Below, in pieces: positions 1-11,371 of a stretch of DNA of 64,000 nt; the first letter of the stretch is position 1, and the number at the start of each line of letters is the position of its first letter. Under the pieces are notes generated by a model. It searched no databases, was not told where the DNA came from, and saw only the letters and a program-made list of their open reading frames with translations. The stretch is from Collybiopsis luxurians FD-317 M1. Lineage: Eukaryota; Basidiomycota; Agaricomycetes; Agaricales; Omphalotaceae. The position numbers and the translations under genes were made by a program. The stretch spans positions 899,977-963,976 of the forward strand of contig KN834751.1 of NCBI GenBank assembly GCA_000827265.1, given 5' to 3'.

Positions 1-520
1 CAGTGAGATGATCAGCTTTGACCATGGCAAGACGAGGAGTCCAACTCCTGAGGAAAGACAATGAGACTATCGACACAAAAAGAGGAAAGTGTGAGATGTG
101 GTTTGCCCAATGCCCTGAATGGTCAAGTCGAGGCCAGTGGTCACGGTGAAGTCATATGCTCGCGACAGATGAGTGAGATTACATCACTTGAAAGCCACCA
201 CGTGCAAACCGTGGATTTTTGAATTTTCGGAAAGATTCCGATGACCTCCAATCCTGTTCAGCTCATCGTCCCGTTCGTTGATAACTGCGCAAGTATATGC
301 ACCTGTCGGCAGTTTTCAAGCCAAATTCGGTGAACATCCGAATCAACATTCACTGAGTCAGACTCACTAGTGTCATTCCCTCACTGCTATTTTCCCGAGA
401 GTATCCGTGTGGTGATAACTGATACCTCCTGTGTCTGGATCGTTTCTCAAACATGTCACGAGGGACTGCCCAGTATCTGTATAAAGTACTGTGCAGCTGG
501 GGTTGTATAATCTTAGAAAC
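1..520. other. Intergenic region upstream of the P450 gene
   Basis: I see no coding sequence with recognisable family similarity here. The stretch presumably holds the promoter and 5' untranslated region of the P450 gene that starts at 521. No clear TATA box could be assigned. Confidence 0.5.
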
Positions 521-3310
521 ATGTCGGCCTTCTTCTCTCATCTGCAAACTCGAAACAACGCTTTCGATCTCAATTTCAACTATACCAGCCTTTTGCGTGG
601 TATCGTCATCGCTGTTCTCTCGGCAAGCCTTTGGAGCGTGTTTCATCGTTCAAAGAAAAGCAAGAATGCTTCGTCTTTAAGTGAACTTCCAGGACCGTCC
701 TCAAAATCGTGGTTGAAAGGTAGGTTACTTCGTCTTCCCATAGATTTATTTAGTGTTGGACAAGGCTTTACTCTATCCGATTTTCCAGGTAATCATTCGC
801 AACTTTTCAACCTCAAAAACGGGTGGGAGTTTCATAAAATGCTAGCTGAAAAGTGTAGGCGCCTTTTTGGTTCTCGTTACGCATTCCAGCATGATAACGG
901 CCTCTTAGATGGACCCACTGTCCGAGTCAAGGGTATCCTTGGGGTGAATAAAATGGTCCTTGTGAAGAAGTTCTCTCTGATGACAACTTTCTGCACAGAA
1001 AAATCAACTTTACACATTCGATCCCAAAGCTATGCATCATATTCTGGTCAAAGTTAGACACTTCGATCTCAAGCGTTTGATCAAAAACTCATGACTACTT
1101 CTCAGGACGGGCCTTTCTATCAGCCCCCTCGCATCGAGTACGTGCTTCTGTTTTCAAAATTTGTGGTCATTGAAGAATTCTGCTAGTTCTGGCGGGCTTT
1201 TCTTAGGCAAAGGCCTACTGAACACCGTCGGTGATCATCATCGTAAACAACGTAAGATGCTCAACCCGGTTTTTTCTATCGTACACATGCGCTCGATGTG
1301 TGAGTAGTTGAAAATCCTTCCGAAGAGCGCGCAGATCATCTGTTGTGATAGTGCCTATATTCTATGATGTGGTCGACAAGGTATGTTGGAATGTTGAGAC
1401 ATCCGAGAGTGCTCTTTGACCCTTTCTTCATAGTTGGAGCACGCTTTATCTCACAGAGTAGACAAAGGCCCGAAAGAGGTGAGCTCAGCAATAGCCCATT
1501 CTCATCTGAAATGCACCTTTGACTGTTCCGCAGATCGACCTTCTCGGATGGATGGCGCGCACTGCGCTTGAACTCATCGGTCAATCCGGCTTCGGATACT
1601 CTTTCGACAACATGGAGGATGACGTGCCGAAGCACAAATATAGTATCGTTATCAAAGATCTGGTGTAAGTTTCGCGGTCTTTTTCCGGTCCTCAATTGCT
1701 CAAAAACCTATTATAGCCCATTATTCAATAAACTGAGCTTTGCGCGAATCGCCATCCTTCCGTGGGCCCTCAAACTCTTGCCAAAAAGTGTTCGTGTATT
1801 TATCATGAATATTACACCCTGGAGGACGCTGCATGAAGTTCGAGACATAATCAATTACATGCATGGTTTGTCTGTGCAGATTTATCAAGACAAGAAACGC
1901 GCTCTTGAGGAGGGGGATGAAGCTGTTTCAAGACAGATTGGGCAGGGGAAGGATTTGCTTAGCATCATGAGTAAGTAAGCTCGGCATCTTAGTACAGAGT
2001 TTTTCTGAATGCTCCCATCCATACCCTAGTGAGAGAAAACATGAAAGCTGATAGTGAAGATCGATTGGAAGAGGCTGAGATTATAGCTCAGGTTCGTTCG
2101 TTCAACTTCGTTCCTTGCATTTGTAACTATTTACAAGTACTCATTTCTTGATTCGTAGACGTCGTGAGTCTCCCACGATAACTCTCATGGTTTTTACTCA
2201 GTTCTATTTTCTCAAGGACATTCGTATTTGCAGCCATGGATACTACCTCCGTGAGCATTTCTTGCAATGGTTACTTCAGTGGGTTCTGATCTCTGTTGAA
2301 AAGAACGGAATGTCTCGCATTCTCAATCTCCTGGCCCTTCATCCGAACGTTCAAGACGAGATGCGAAAAGAAATCGTTGATGCACGAAAAGAACGTCAAG
2401 GCAGAAAATTGACCTATGATGAATTGGTTTCCCTGCCGTATTTGGACGCGGTATGCAGGGAGACTTTACGTTTGTGCGTTATATGCTTTTATTAGTGTCC
2501 CCTAAAACTCAACTGAATCGGTTTTCTCGAGGATAGATATCCCCCAGTGTCTTCGATGTTTCGCAAGTATGTCATATATCTGCTTTTCTTCGGACACGCA
2601 GATGCTTATGATCACTTTTGGTATTTTAAGATCTGTAGAAGATATGATTTTGCCTCTGTCGAAGCCGGTACAAGGAGTTGATGGGAGAGAAATCACACAA
2701 CTTTTCTTACCCAAGAATACTTCCATAGTGCTATCCGTGAGTGGGTTTCGTCTTGCTTTTCGCGTTCTAGTATCTGATTTGCCGCGACAGATACTAAACG
2801 CGAATCGGTCCGAGGAGCTATGGGGTCCAGATGCACTGGAGTGGAAACCTGAGCGATGGCTTGAACCTCTTCCAGAGTCGATAACTGAGTCGAAGATTCC
2901 GGGGGTTTATTCTCATCTGTAAGTAAAACCAAGATTTTTTTCCTGTTGATGCTTATGGTGATTATGCTTTCGGCAGTATGACGTTCAGTGGCGGAAGTCG
3001 TTCGTGCATGTACGTTTTTAAGCAGTATTCGACTCTTTCGATTTTAGCTGACTTGAACTCTGTGATCTCAGTGGATTCAAATTTTCTCAACTTGAAATGA
3101 GTACGTTTATAGCTCTGGCGTTCGACTTTTAATTATAACTGAACTCATTGTTCCTCAGAGGTCGTCATTGCTATGCTCGTGGAGAACTTCAAATTTTCGC
3201 TACCGCCGAACAAGGAAATCTTTTGGCAAATGTCTGGAATATCGAGTCCTATTGTTGTAGGAGGGAACGGACATCCTCAGTTGCCGCTTGTAGTTGAGAA
3301 GGCAAAGTAG
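521..3310 (+). CDS. Cytochrome P450 monooxygenase
   Basis: A heme-thiolate monooxygenase, probably ER-anchored by the hydrophobic segment near residues 15-35 (LLRGIVIAVLSASLW), followed by the proline-rich hinge ELPGPSSKSW. The coding sequence is broken by about ten short introns. Spliced landmarks are EKYGPTVRVKGILG, KNQLYTFDPKAMHHILVK, LGKGLLNTVGDHHRKQRKML (a basidiomycete C-helix signature), an oxygen-binding I-helix AAMDTTS (near 2234), the K-helix ExxR as ETLRL (near 2460), and the heme loop FSGGSRSC-IG (2980-3072) with the cysteine ligand, split by an intron. The start is the ATG at 521, because the first in-frame ATG (491) would only add ten residues before the anchor. The stop is at 3308-3310. 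The substrate cannot be told from sequence. The family resembles the expanded CYP clans of wood- and litter-decay fungi; I do not assign a CYP number. Confidence 0.9.
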
Positions 3311-3523
3311 GTAGAGGTTTGTAAATGGACTTTGGCTTTGATTAATTGAATAAGAATGTAACTACGTACTTATTTGGACGGAGTTATTTCAAGGTACTAC
3401 TCTCAATTTATTGTTGCGAGAAATTTGCTTGGATATTTGTATGGAAGGGATACCTTGGGTTCCATAATCGTCTTGATTTTGCGATGAAAAAAAAAAAAAA
3501 CTAAACTGAGATCTCTCTTTCAG
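3311..3523. other. Spacer between P450 and tRNA-Ala
   Basis: The 3' flank of the P450 gene and the 3' flank of the tRNA gene. The run of A residues at about 3487-3500 lies just beyond the tRNA 3' end. Read on the minus strand it is a T-run, as expected for an RNA polymerase III terminator. Confidence 0.5.
3487..3500 (-). terminator. Probable Pol III terminator (T-run on the minus strand)
   Basis: About fourteen A residues on the plus strand read as a T-run on the minus strand, some 24 bases downstream of the mature 3' end of the tRNA-Ala gene. RNA polymerase III terminates at runs of four or more T. Confidence 0.6.
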
Positions 3524-3615
3524 TGGACAAGTCCGGATTTGAACCGGAGACCTTTCGCATAGCAAGATTTTCAAATTATGCAAAGCGAACGCGATAACCC
3601 CTACGCTACATGCCC
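3524..3615 (-). tRNA. tRNA-Ala (anticodon UGC) with intron
   Basis: Read on the minus strand, GGGCATG and CTTGTCC form the acceptor stem, with one T-T mismatch. The stem carries the G3-U70 wobble pair that is the identity element of tRNA-Ala. The D-arm starts TAGCGTAGGGG, the anticodon stem is TTCGC/GCGAA, and the T-arm is TCCGG-TTCAAAT-CCGGA. The loop between the anticodon stem halves is about 26 bases, so an intron of about 19 bases lies just after position 37. The anticodon reads TGC. The discriminator base is A, and CCA is not encoded, as usual in eukaryotes. Confidence 0.9.
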
Positions 3616-3868
3616 ATAGAGAAAGTCCGGGAATTAGAGAACATATCTGCTCCCTAGACTTGCTTTGTTCAAGGAAACAATTTCGGCTAGAGGCATCGGA
3701 ATATATCGGACCGAATTAACCGAAAGACTATAACCTGAGCGGGAAGCAATGCGTCTGCTGTTGTGCGATACCCAATACCTCATCCCTCAATTGAGGGTAA
3801 GTATACATTCTCAATTTTATTTATTATTAACTCTGAACAATTTTTCTTAGAGCTCAATGCTCTGAACT
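3616..3868 (+). promoter_or_regulatory. 5' region of the acidic protein gene, with probable 5'UTR intron
   Basis: This spacer holds a likely 5' untranslated intron at 3797-3850: it starts GTAAGT, ends TTTTTCTTAG, is 54 bases long and has the size typical of this window. It lies just upstream of the chosen ATG at 3869. An ATG at 3749 could start a short upstream reading frame, but I do not rely on it. Confidence 0.45.
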
Positions 3869-6800
3869 ATGGAACAGCTATTCGCAATAGGCTATGGTCT
3901 TTCCATACGATACATCATCTCTACCGTCCCCAATTCCTCCCTCAAACTCACCGGAACACTCGTCGGCCTATGGGAAGGCATCGTCCTTTTACACTTCACT
4001 CAAAAATGGCCAAAAAGCTTCGACCCATACGTAGCTTACGGCGTACGCCTCTTTATTGACTTTTTAGTAACTCAAAATGTCCTCCGTCAAGTCCTTGTCT
4101 TACTCTGGACTGGAATGGGCGTTGTTCTGGCTGATATTACCCCGAGTTTATGGGATGATTTGGGTGGAAGGAGGATATGGAGTCGATTCCGGAGAGATGT
4201 GAAGCTTGTGGGGAGGAGAATTCCCAGAGTGCGGTTATCTGGGATACCAGTGTCTAGGCGGCGCATTGTCCGTTTTTCGAACTCTTCTACGACTTCTTCC
4301 GCTTTGTCGCCCACGGAAACGAGGCCCGTTGCAAGATTCGTTACAAGATTCGTTACCCCCCCTTCTGCACCTCCGGTTCTAGGCTCCTCCGTGTCCACAG
4401 CTTCCTCGTCTTCAGCTTCAACTGCCCCGGCACTTCCTGTAGCTACAGCGCAACCGGTATCCGAACTTTCCGCTCGTATAGAATCAGATGTCGATTCTCA
4501 ACAAACACCTTCCGCAGTGGCTCACACTGAATCTCCTTCCCATTCTACCTCAATTTCGGACCTCCCAACCGACGAAGGTCATCCCCGCACCCTCGACACA
4601 CAGTCCTCTCCCTTCCCTACAGAAGAATCTGATCCCCTGTTCTCAGAGTCAGATTCCGACGATGGCTCATCAACGACTACGGAAACTCCTACACCTGATG
4701 CCCAGACGTTACGCGATATCTCTGCAGAAGTGGCAGCGGAAGCTGCTGCTGCTGAAGCGAAGAAGAGGTCAAAACCGTCACCGCTCACCTTCCATCCGAG
4801 GTTAGTTACACCCGAGTTGGATGACCTTGCCCCGAAGACACCTTTACCTCCTCCAGATCAGGTCCCTGATATTCCTGATGTGGATATGGATGGTGATGAG
4901 GAGGAGGGAGAGGGCGAGGAAGGTTGGGAAAAGGTTGAGAAGGGGGATGAGGACGAAAATGGAGACGAGGACGAGGATGATCTTCCCACTCCTACCGCTA
5001 CAATCAGAAGAGTGGTCGAACCCAAGATTGATGTGAAAGGGAAGGGGAAGGCAAAGGAGGTGGAGGATGATGGAGAGCCCGGAGGATGGGAGCCCGAGTT
5101 TGGGTCGGCGGGGACATCATACGGGGCGTTTGCTGGGTACCCCCAGGAACCCGGCAGGGCACCAGAAAATATCCAAATCTTGACAAGCCAGATCATGCAC
5201 TCTCCATTACAGACTGATAACTTGTGGCTGAAGCCCGAGCCTGAGCCTTTTCCCGAACTCGTGCACACCACTTCCCCGCCCCCTCTCCCGCTCAAAGATT
5301 TTCCCAGCTTCATCCCAGCTTCGACTTCCCACAATAAACCGAATAAGCTAGTAAAACCCGAGAAATTCCCATCCGACTCTAACTGGTTGGATAACATTCT
5401 TCATATCGGAAGGAAGAAAGCGAAGAAGGCTAAAGGGAACGCTAAATCCGTCGGTTCCGCCGTCTTACCGGTGACTGCCATCGCCGATGCGTTCGTCCAC
5501 CCCTCCGCCTCGAGTTCGAGATACGGTCGCGATCCAAACAAAAGTCAATCGTCTCTGGATATTGAGTTATCCCATCCTCATACGCGCACTTTGTCCAATA
5601 ACTCGTTGACGGGAAGGCGAGTGGTCGATATGGGAGTTGATTTGGAGAGGGAGAGGGCGACGGCGGATGCGGCTACGACGTGGAAGGAGGCGATGAGGCA
5701 GCAGGAACAACAGGAACGAGTGCGACAGCGGCGAGGACGAGGACGAGGATGGGGTGGGGATGAGGATGAGGATGAAGATGCGGACAGGTCTCCGCCGCCT
5801 ACGTTTTCGCAGATATACCCCGATGGATCGCCGGTCGAGATTCCGTCCGAGTCGACGCCGGATTTGGGGGATACCAAGGGTGGGTATCCGCAGGCGAATG
5901 TCGGTGATGAGAAGGGGGTTAATGAGGATTATGCGTCGGATGAGGATGATGGTGATGATTTGTATGAGCCCGTTCGAGGTGAAGGTGAAGATGAGAATGA
6001 TAAGGACCCTGGTTTGTTACCGGATTCGAAATCGAATTCGAATACGGATTCTACGTCTACTTTACCTGTTACAGGTGCGGGTGCGACTTCCCCGTACCAG
6101 TTCCCGGAGCCTTCTATTCCACCTATTCCTACCATCCCTACCATCCCTACCATCCCCTCCGAATCTTCTCAAGCGTCGCCTCAGATAGCTATGCCTATTC
6201 CGACTATGCCAGCTATCTTCCCTTGGGCTGCGTCTGCTTCTCAGCTTCTTTCTTCCTCCTCCCCCTCCCCTGCACTAGTACCAACTCCTCTCGCTCCCGC
6301 TCCTCCTGCTACGCAACCTGAGATTCCCGGGAACGGTTTGGGACCCGAACCGGAACCGGAATCGGTAGCTCCCGATGCGGCCAATGCACCGTTTGCGATT
6401 GCTGTTGAAGCTCCATTACCACCGTCACCTCCCTTGCTCTTTACCCTCGACACTAACGGAGAACCAGCTCCTCTGTCGGACCCATTCCCGCCTGAACTTC
6501 TCTCTACCGCTCCAGCCACTACCGACCCAGCTCCCGATCCCGATCGCCCGATCTCTTCCTACTCCTCCCAACCGTCCGACCCTGACGAGGACTCCGATGA
6601 CGGCGAAGCAGAGGCCATCCCCGCCAATGATGCTCCTACTTCCGCAACAACACCTGCATTTTCACCCACCGACAGACGCCTAGCGCACCTCGCTCGAATC
6701 CGTACGCAAATTTCCGAGCTCAAAAAGACCCTTTCCGTCCTCGAGGGTGAGGAAAAGAGCGCTTTCAAGACTTGGGGTGGGGCTGGGAAATTGGGGAGTG

Positions 6801-7560
6801 AGGTTGTGCTCAAGTTGCAGAAGGCTGCGGAGGTTGAGGATGTGAAGAGGAAGATTGAAAAGTTGGAGAGGAAAAGGGAGAGAGTTGCGTTTGCTGGTGA
6901 GTATACTTTTTGTTTTTGTTTTTTTTTTGTTTTTGTTTAATGATTTGGAAACAGCTCATAATCCCGATCAAGAGGGTAATCCTAATACTATCAATCTTAA
7001 TGATCTCTCTCCTGAAGCTGCGGCGGAGAAGATGAGGGAAAGGATTCAAAAGTTGATGGGTGGTGAGAGGACGAGGGACGGAAAGGAAGAGTCGGGGGAG
7101 GTTCTTAATAAAGGCTCAGCTTACGAGCTCAATTCGGATAGTCTGGAGAAGTTGATGAAGGAGGAGGAGATAGAGGAAAAGAAGTCTCCTTCTTTGCCGT
7201 CTGCGCCGTCTGTACCACAATTCACTCATCTCGAGGTGGTCACTCCTCAGAGCATCAAGTTTCGGACTGTCAAGACGGAGGTGTTGAGAGTTTTGAACAA
7301 GTGAGTTTTGGTTGTTTATTTCTTCCTTCCATCGTCGCTTCCTTCCCTTCCTCCATATGTGTCGTCGTTTCTGTTGCTGTTGTTTAACCTCTACTCCCAA
7401 ATGTCATAGGTTCCAATTTGATTATAACGAATCTGAGAATAGCTCGAGTGTTATACGTGTGAGGATACCGGTTACGGCTACGAATCCGAGTTCGAGTCCG
7501 GTCTTGCAGAAGTCGGGATCTTTCAGCGATGAAGGTAAGAAGAAAGAGGGAGATTCGTAG
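3869..7560 (+). CDS. Large acidic low-complexity protein with hydrophobic N-terminus
   Basis: I do not recognise a named family. Two introns are predicted, 6896-6954 and 7301-7409, giving a protein of about 1,160 residues. Residues 1-90 are hydrophobic with two or three possible membrane segments (for example the VLRQVLVLLWTGMGVVLA stretch), followed by an Arg-rich cytoplasmic-like segment. Most of the rest is disordered: Ser/Thr/Pro-rich, with Asp/Glu runs (DEEEGEGEE and DEDEDEDAD), several Lys/Arg clusters, and PIPTIPTIPTIP repeats. A coiled coil (LARIRTQISELKKTLSVLEG; KLQKAAEVEDVKRKIEKLERK) precedes the last two exons. The C-terminal 130 residues (ending near VIRVRIPVTATN) look folded. The start at 3869 opens the long frame right after a likely 5'UTR intron. 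It may be an organelle-membrane or nuclear-envelope anchored scaffold, but that is inference only. Confidence 0.75.
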
Positions 7561-7969
7561 GAGTCCCCGACGAGCTGGGGATGCGCGGATAAATGTTTCT
7601 GAACGGTCTTCACGCCGGCATTCCATGAACGGCCAACGATTTACGTTTCAAACTGCTGCTGTTGTTGTAACCTAGTGTATCGATTATGTCTGTCCCTTTT
7701 CTTTTCCCCTCTTCTTCCCCGGTGTTGTGCATGTAATATAACATGTACACATACGTACTTTGCTCACGATCTAATTATGTTGCTATCTCTTCTAACCCTT
7801 GCTATCCAACCAACTATCTTAGGCTAGTTATTCTCTGTCTGTCTGCTACGCTACTGTGTATCTTTTCTGTTTTGTCGTTATTTTTTATTGGGCTCTTGCA
7901 ACGTATACGATATTGTTCACGAAGCAGTACCGGCGCTTACAAACTCAACGTACTCAGCCCTTCATTATC
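7561..7969. other. Intergenic, 3' flank of the acidic protein gene
   Basis: Pyrimidine-rich AT-containing sequence with no convincing coding frame. It probably holds the 3' untranslated region of the preceding gene and the decayed promoter of the first F-box copy. Confidence 0.4.
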
Positions 7970-8620
7970 ATGACGCCCGTGCAAAAACTGCCTCCAGAGC
8001 TACTGTCTGAAATTTTTCATCTTGCTGATATTCACCACCTGCCTTCATCCTCTCGTCAGTTTGCTCTCACTGGAGAGCCATAGTCATCGAAAATCAATCC
8101 TTATGGAGAACGATCCTCCTTCCAGAACCATCAATAAAGAAATTACAGATACACCTTCAGCGTTCCGAATCCTGGCCCCTCTCAGTCCGCGTATACGCTT
8201 TGGACGTGTTCGATGATCGTCTTTTGGCCCTCTTGGCAGAGCATTCCGAACATTGGGAGGAAGCGGTTTTTTTCCATGGCTCCCTCGCTCTATACTTCCC
8301 TATCCTCCATAAGAGGACGTATTCCTCTCCTCAAGCGATTAACATTCATTGTTCAAACCACAAGATGTGCCCAATCTTAAGGGGTTCGAAATCGCACCAG
8401 CTTTGTGAGAAGTAGCAGTCGATCCCTTGGATCACAGGTTAATAGAAGTTCTCCCCTTTCCAACCACTCGCTCAACAAAGCTACGATGCGGTTTCCCCGA
8501 TACTTCATTTCTATGCTCTTTCCTCACTCGCATTCCCAAGTCAAGTCGACTTCAGATCAGTTCGTATAGAAGCGTTAGCGCTCCATTTCCGGACATCAGG
8601 TTTCCTAAGCTGACGTAGGC
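7970..8620 (+). pseudogene. F-box/LRR gene fragment, decayed
   Basis: It starts MTPVQKLPPELLSEIFHL, the same F-box opening as the intact paralogues downstream. The frame is lost within 25 residues, and later pieces of the family (ETPSLW region, RIPLLKR region, LCSFLTRIPKSS region) appear in shifting frames. The similarity runs out near 8620, about halfway along the normal gene, where a SAP-like element remnant begins. Clearly non-functional as an F-box protein. Confidence 0.85.
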
Positions 8621-8639
8621 CTAAAGCAGTCCCCTCTAA

Positions 8640-9460
8640 AAGGTTGTCGGCTTAAGCAAGAAACCTCGTTAGAAAGAAGAAGGATGGCTCTAGGGGGGTT
8701 TCAACCTCCGCGAAGGAAGGATGGTTGGAGATTGAGGAGGATGCCGCGAGGAAGGCTGAAAAGAGGAAGGCTGAGGAACAGAGGCAGAGGCAGAGAGATG
8801 ATATGCGGCATGCGGACATTATTTGACGAGCTGAACAGGAGCAGCTGAATGCAGAGTTTGTCGGTAATATCAAGACGATGAACAAGAGCAAGCTCATCGA
8901 TATTGCCTTTGCCCTGGAGGTACCATGCGAGGATGAGACGGCGGACGCTCTGCGCGTTCGTCTGAGTACTCATTTCAATGCAAATGAAGAGCTCAAGAAG
9001 AGCTCAAGAAGCATCCGCGTTATATTTTGAGCGGACTCGAAAGCGCAAGAACCCGCCGAAGGAGAACGAAGTTTCATCCTCACCACCTCCCACTCCAACA
9101 TCCCATCGCTCGCCAACGCCTGGACCTTCTTTGCTACGTCGTTCGTATACACCAGAGCTTTCCTTCCGGCTGCCATTCCAGCCACCCTCGTGTTTCGAAA
9201 ACCCTCCAGAATCAAACCCGGCATCATCTTACCCTCCTACCTTTCATATGAACTTGCCGGCCTTTCCTTCTCAATATCCCTTCGTTAGTTCACTCGGACC
9301 CTCTCCCTCTCTTCCATCACACCCATTCCCTCCACAGTACCTATCACCTCTGCATGGTCCCTCCCCTCATTACTCGTTACAGTCGCGTCCGCGTCCCCTT
9401 CCGCGTTCCCACCCTAGTTCTAATTTGGATGCAGAATTACCTTCTGAGAGTGAATTTTGA
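8640..9460 (+). pseudogene. Remnant of a SAP-domain-like mobile or repetitive gene
   Basis: The first part reads as a charged helix (ARKAEKRKAEEQRQRQRDD), then an in-frame stop at about 8824, then a SAP-like segment (KSKLIDIAFALEVPCEDETA, about 8885-8945), a pattern I know from repeated, retrotransposon-associated ORFs of Agaricomycetes. An 11-base tandem duplication (AGCTCAAGAAG twice, near 8990-9010) shifts the frame. A second shift leads into the Pro/Ser-rich tail (ASALYFERTRKRKNPPKEN onwards) that ends at 9460. The combination of stop and frameshifts marks it as dead. The family assignment is by pattern, not by search. Confidence 0.55.
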
Positions 9461-9808
9461 CAATATATATCTCTTGCTCTGACATTTAATTTTACTCTGA
9501 GTACCATAGACTTGCAAACAACTGACCTGATTCTTTGCGCGAGCTGCCAGAATTGCCGACTAGCGGCTTCACTGTGACTTCTACGTGACAAGCTTCCTGT
9601 AATCTCACAAATTGGGGGTTTTCAAGTGCTACGAACTCAGCTGTGTACTCAGATTTTGGATCCGATAAGTATTTACGACAGAATCTGCGATTTGTTAAAA
9701 TTTAAAAGATCCCTAACAACCATAGTATCATCTGTCATAAAGAGTCTTTTCTCAAGCAATTAGTTTCTTTCACAGCAGCTTGGAGAACCTCTTGCAAACA
9801 TATTACAG
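9461..9808. other. Intergenic, promoter side of the fusion gene
   Basis: AT-rich spacer without a recognisable gene. It must contain the promoter of the isochorismatase-GST fusion that starts at 9809. No TATA box in a convincing position was found. Confidence 0.4.
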
Positions 9809-11371
9809 ATGGAACGAACTCAAACAACTAACGGCCGCTGCGATGCACTCGATAGCGCCAGTTCTGCAGCATTTATGGCGGGCCTGAACCGAGGTCAGAA
9901 ACGCTCTGCACTCGTCATCATCGACATGCAGCAAGCCTTCTTTGACGCGAATGGACCTTTGAATCAGGACTTCATTCAAGGTGCAGAGAAAGACGATCTC
10001 CTTGCAAACATCAACGAACAAGTGCAGGCCAACGCTGGACACCATTATCTCATCATTTTCATCTGGGCCGACTATCTCGACAAAGATCTGGCTGGACCCG
10101 TGAAGGGGCTGCTCACCTCTGTTTCGGCCGACTGGCCTCGGCCCGCGAACAGCAGGCCTAGCGCGAGAGAACCACAACTGGTGGACCCAGTTCTCCACAT
10201 CCGCAAGTCTTACCACTCGAGCTTCAAGAACACCTTGCTGGATCTCACGCTGCGTGAGCACAGCATCACACACCTCACGCTGGCGGGAGTTACAACAAAT
10301 ACGTGCGTGCAAGCCACCGCGTCCGATGCGATCCAGCATGGATACCGCGTCCAGATACCGTCACACCTCACAGCAGCCAGATCTGCAAAGACCCGAGATT
10401 CTGCCCTCGTAAAGATCACGCAAACAATTCAGCAGTCTGACCTACATCCGCAATATCAACTTTATGTGGTGAATGGCAGTATACCGAGCTGGCGGTGCCA
10501 ACTCGTGCTCTGGGAACTCGGCAACATCCGCAACCACCTTCCAGGTGTTAACACATCTTATCAAAAGCTCGCAGCATCGCATGTCGATTGTTTATCCTTC
10601 CAAACGAAACGGTTGCGCATTATGAATGGTGCACCGGAGACTCGTTCCGCGTTCTTCACAGAATATCTCAACCATCGAGGCCAGGCGCCCGTCCTGGTTG
10701 TTTGGCCTCGACAGCAGCAGGAAGACAGTGTCCCTTCTAATGGAGTCCAGTCTCAACCGTCACGACCTTTGCAACTGATTGCGGAAAGTCAAGCAATCTG
10801 TCACTACCTGACAAATCCGATGTTGCATCCAAAAGATACACTGCTCCAGGAGGCCGCGCAACATGCGTTGACCGCTGGCTGGTTCCAACGGGACATCGAT
10901 CTGGCCCGCGCATACGAAAGCAACCGCATCATCCCTCTTATTGACGATCTCGAGGATGCCATCTTCAAGAACAAACCTAGTGTTGATGTGCAGGAAATCC
11001 GTCGAATCCTTCTGCAGAAGGAGATGCCGATCTGGGAAATGTATCTGCGATGTGAGAACGAGAATTCACCTCAATTCCGATACTTGGGTGGCCAAACGAC
11101 CTTCACCTTTGCCGATTGTTTCTTCTACCCGATCCTTGCCTTCCTCGTCAAGCGAGGATTTCCTATCTCTGCCAAACTCGCAATCCGATCTAGCCCAAGA
11201 AACAACGCCACAAAGGTGACGGCAGAGGCGACCAGTGAAGATGCTGAGGAAGATCACCAATGGCCATGGCTCAGGAAATACTATGCGAAATGTGTTATAG
11301 AACGAATCAGCTGCCAAAGATCCATGCCAATAGGATGGTCAGCCTGGCGAGCCGGGCAATCCATCTTCTAA
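9809..11371 (+). CDS. Isochorismatase-family hydrolase fused to a glutathione-S-transferase-like domain
   Basis: A single 520-residue reading frame without introns. Residues about 30-210 form a cysteine hydrolase (isochorismatase-like) domain: the strand SALVIIDMQQAFF supplies the catalytic Asp, the Lys is in HIRKSYHSSF, and the nucleophile is the Cys in GVTTNTCVQATA, so the Asp-Lys-Cys triad is complete. Residues about 225-510 resemble a GST: SWRCQLVLWELG like the N-terminal thioredoxin-fold helix, ESQAICHYL like the ExxAI.xYL glutathione-binding turn, and TFADCFFYPILAFLVKRG like the N-capping box of the GST C-domain. Isochorismatase-like enzymes hydrolyse small amides or ethers and GSTs conjugate or chaperone electrophiles, so a bifunctional detoxification enzyme is a reasonable guess. 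It sits inside an F-box array and, unlike most larger genes here, has no introns, which could mean acquisition from another lineage. The substrate is unknown. Confidence 0.85.
   Translation: MERTQTTNGRCDALDSASSAAFMAGLNRGQKRSALVIIDMQQAFFDANGPLNQDFIQGAEKDDLLANINEQVQANAGHHYLIIFIWADYLDKDLAGPVKGLLTSVSADWPRPANSRPSAREPQLVDPVLHIRKSYHSSFKNTLLDLTLREHSITHLTLAGVTTNTCVQATASDAIQHGYRVQIPSHLTAARSAKTRDSALVKITQTIQQSDLHPQYQLYVVNGSIPSWRCQLVLWELGNIRNHLPGVNTSYQKLAASHVDCLSFQTKRLRIMNGAPETRSAFFTEYLNHRGQAPVLVVWPRQQQEDSVPSNGVQSQPSRPLQLIAESQAICHYLTNPMLHPKDTLLQEAAQHALTAGWFQRDIDLARAYESNRIIPLIDDLEDAIFKNKPSVDVQEIRRILLQKEMPIWEMYLRCENENSPQFRYLGGQTTFTFADCFFYPILAFLVKRGFPISAKLAIRSSPRNNATKVTAEATSEDAEEDHQWPWLRKYYAKCVIERISCQRSMPIGWSAWRAGQSIF

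Noticed and set aside
350..680. Short frames on both strands before the P450
   Set aside because: They overlap the P450 5' end, have no domain and no upstream signals.
4087..6813. Several long antisense frames within the acidic protein gene
   Set aside because: Low-complexity GC-patterned codons on the sense strand create open antisense frames. None has recognisable content.
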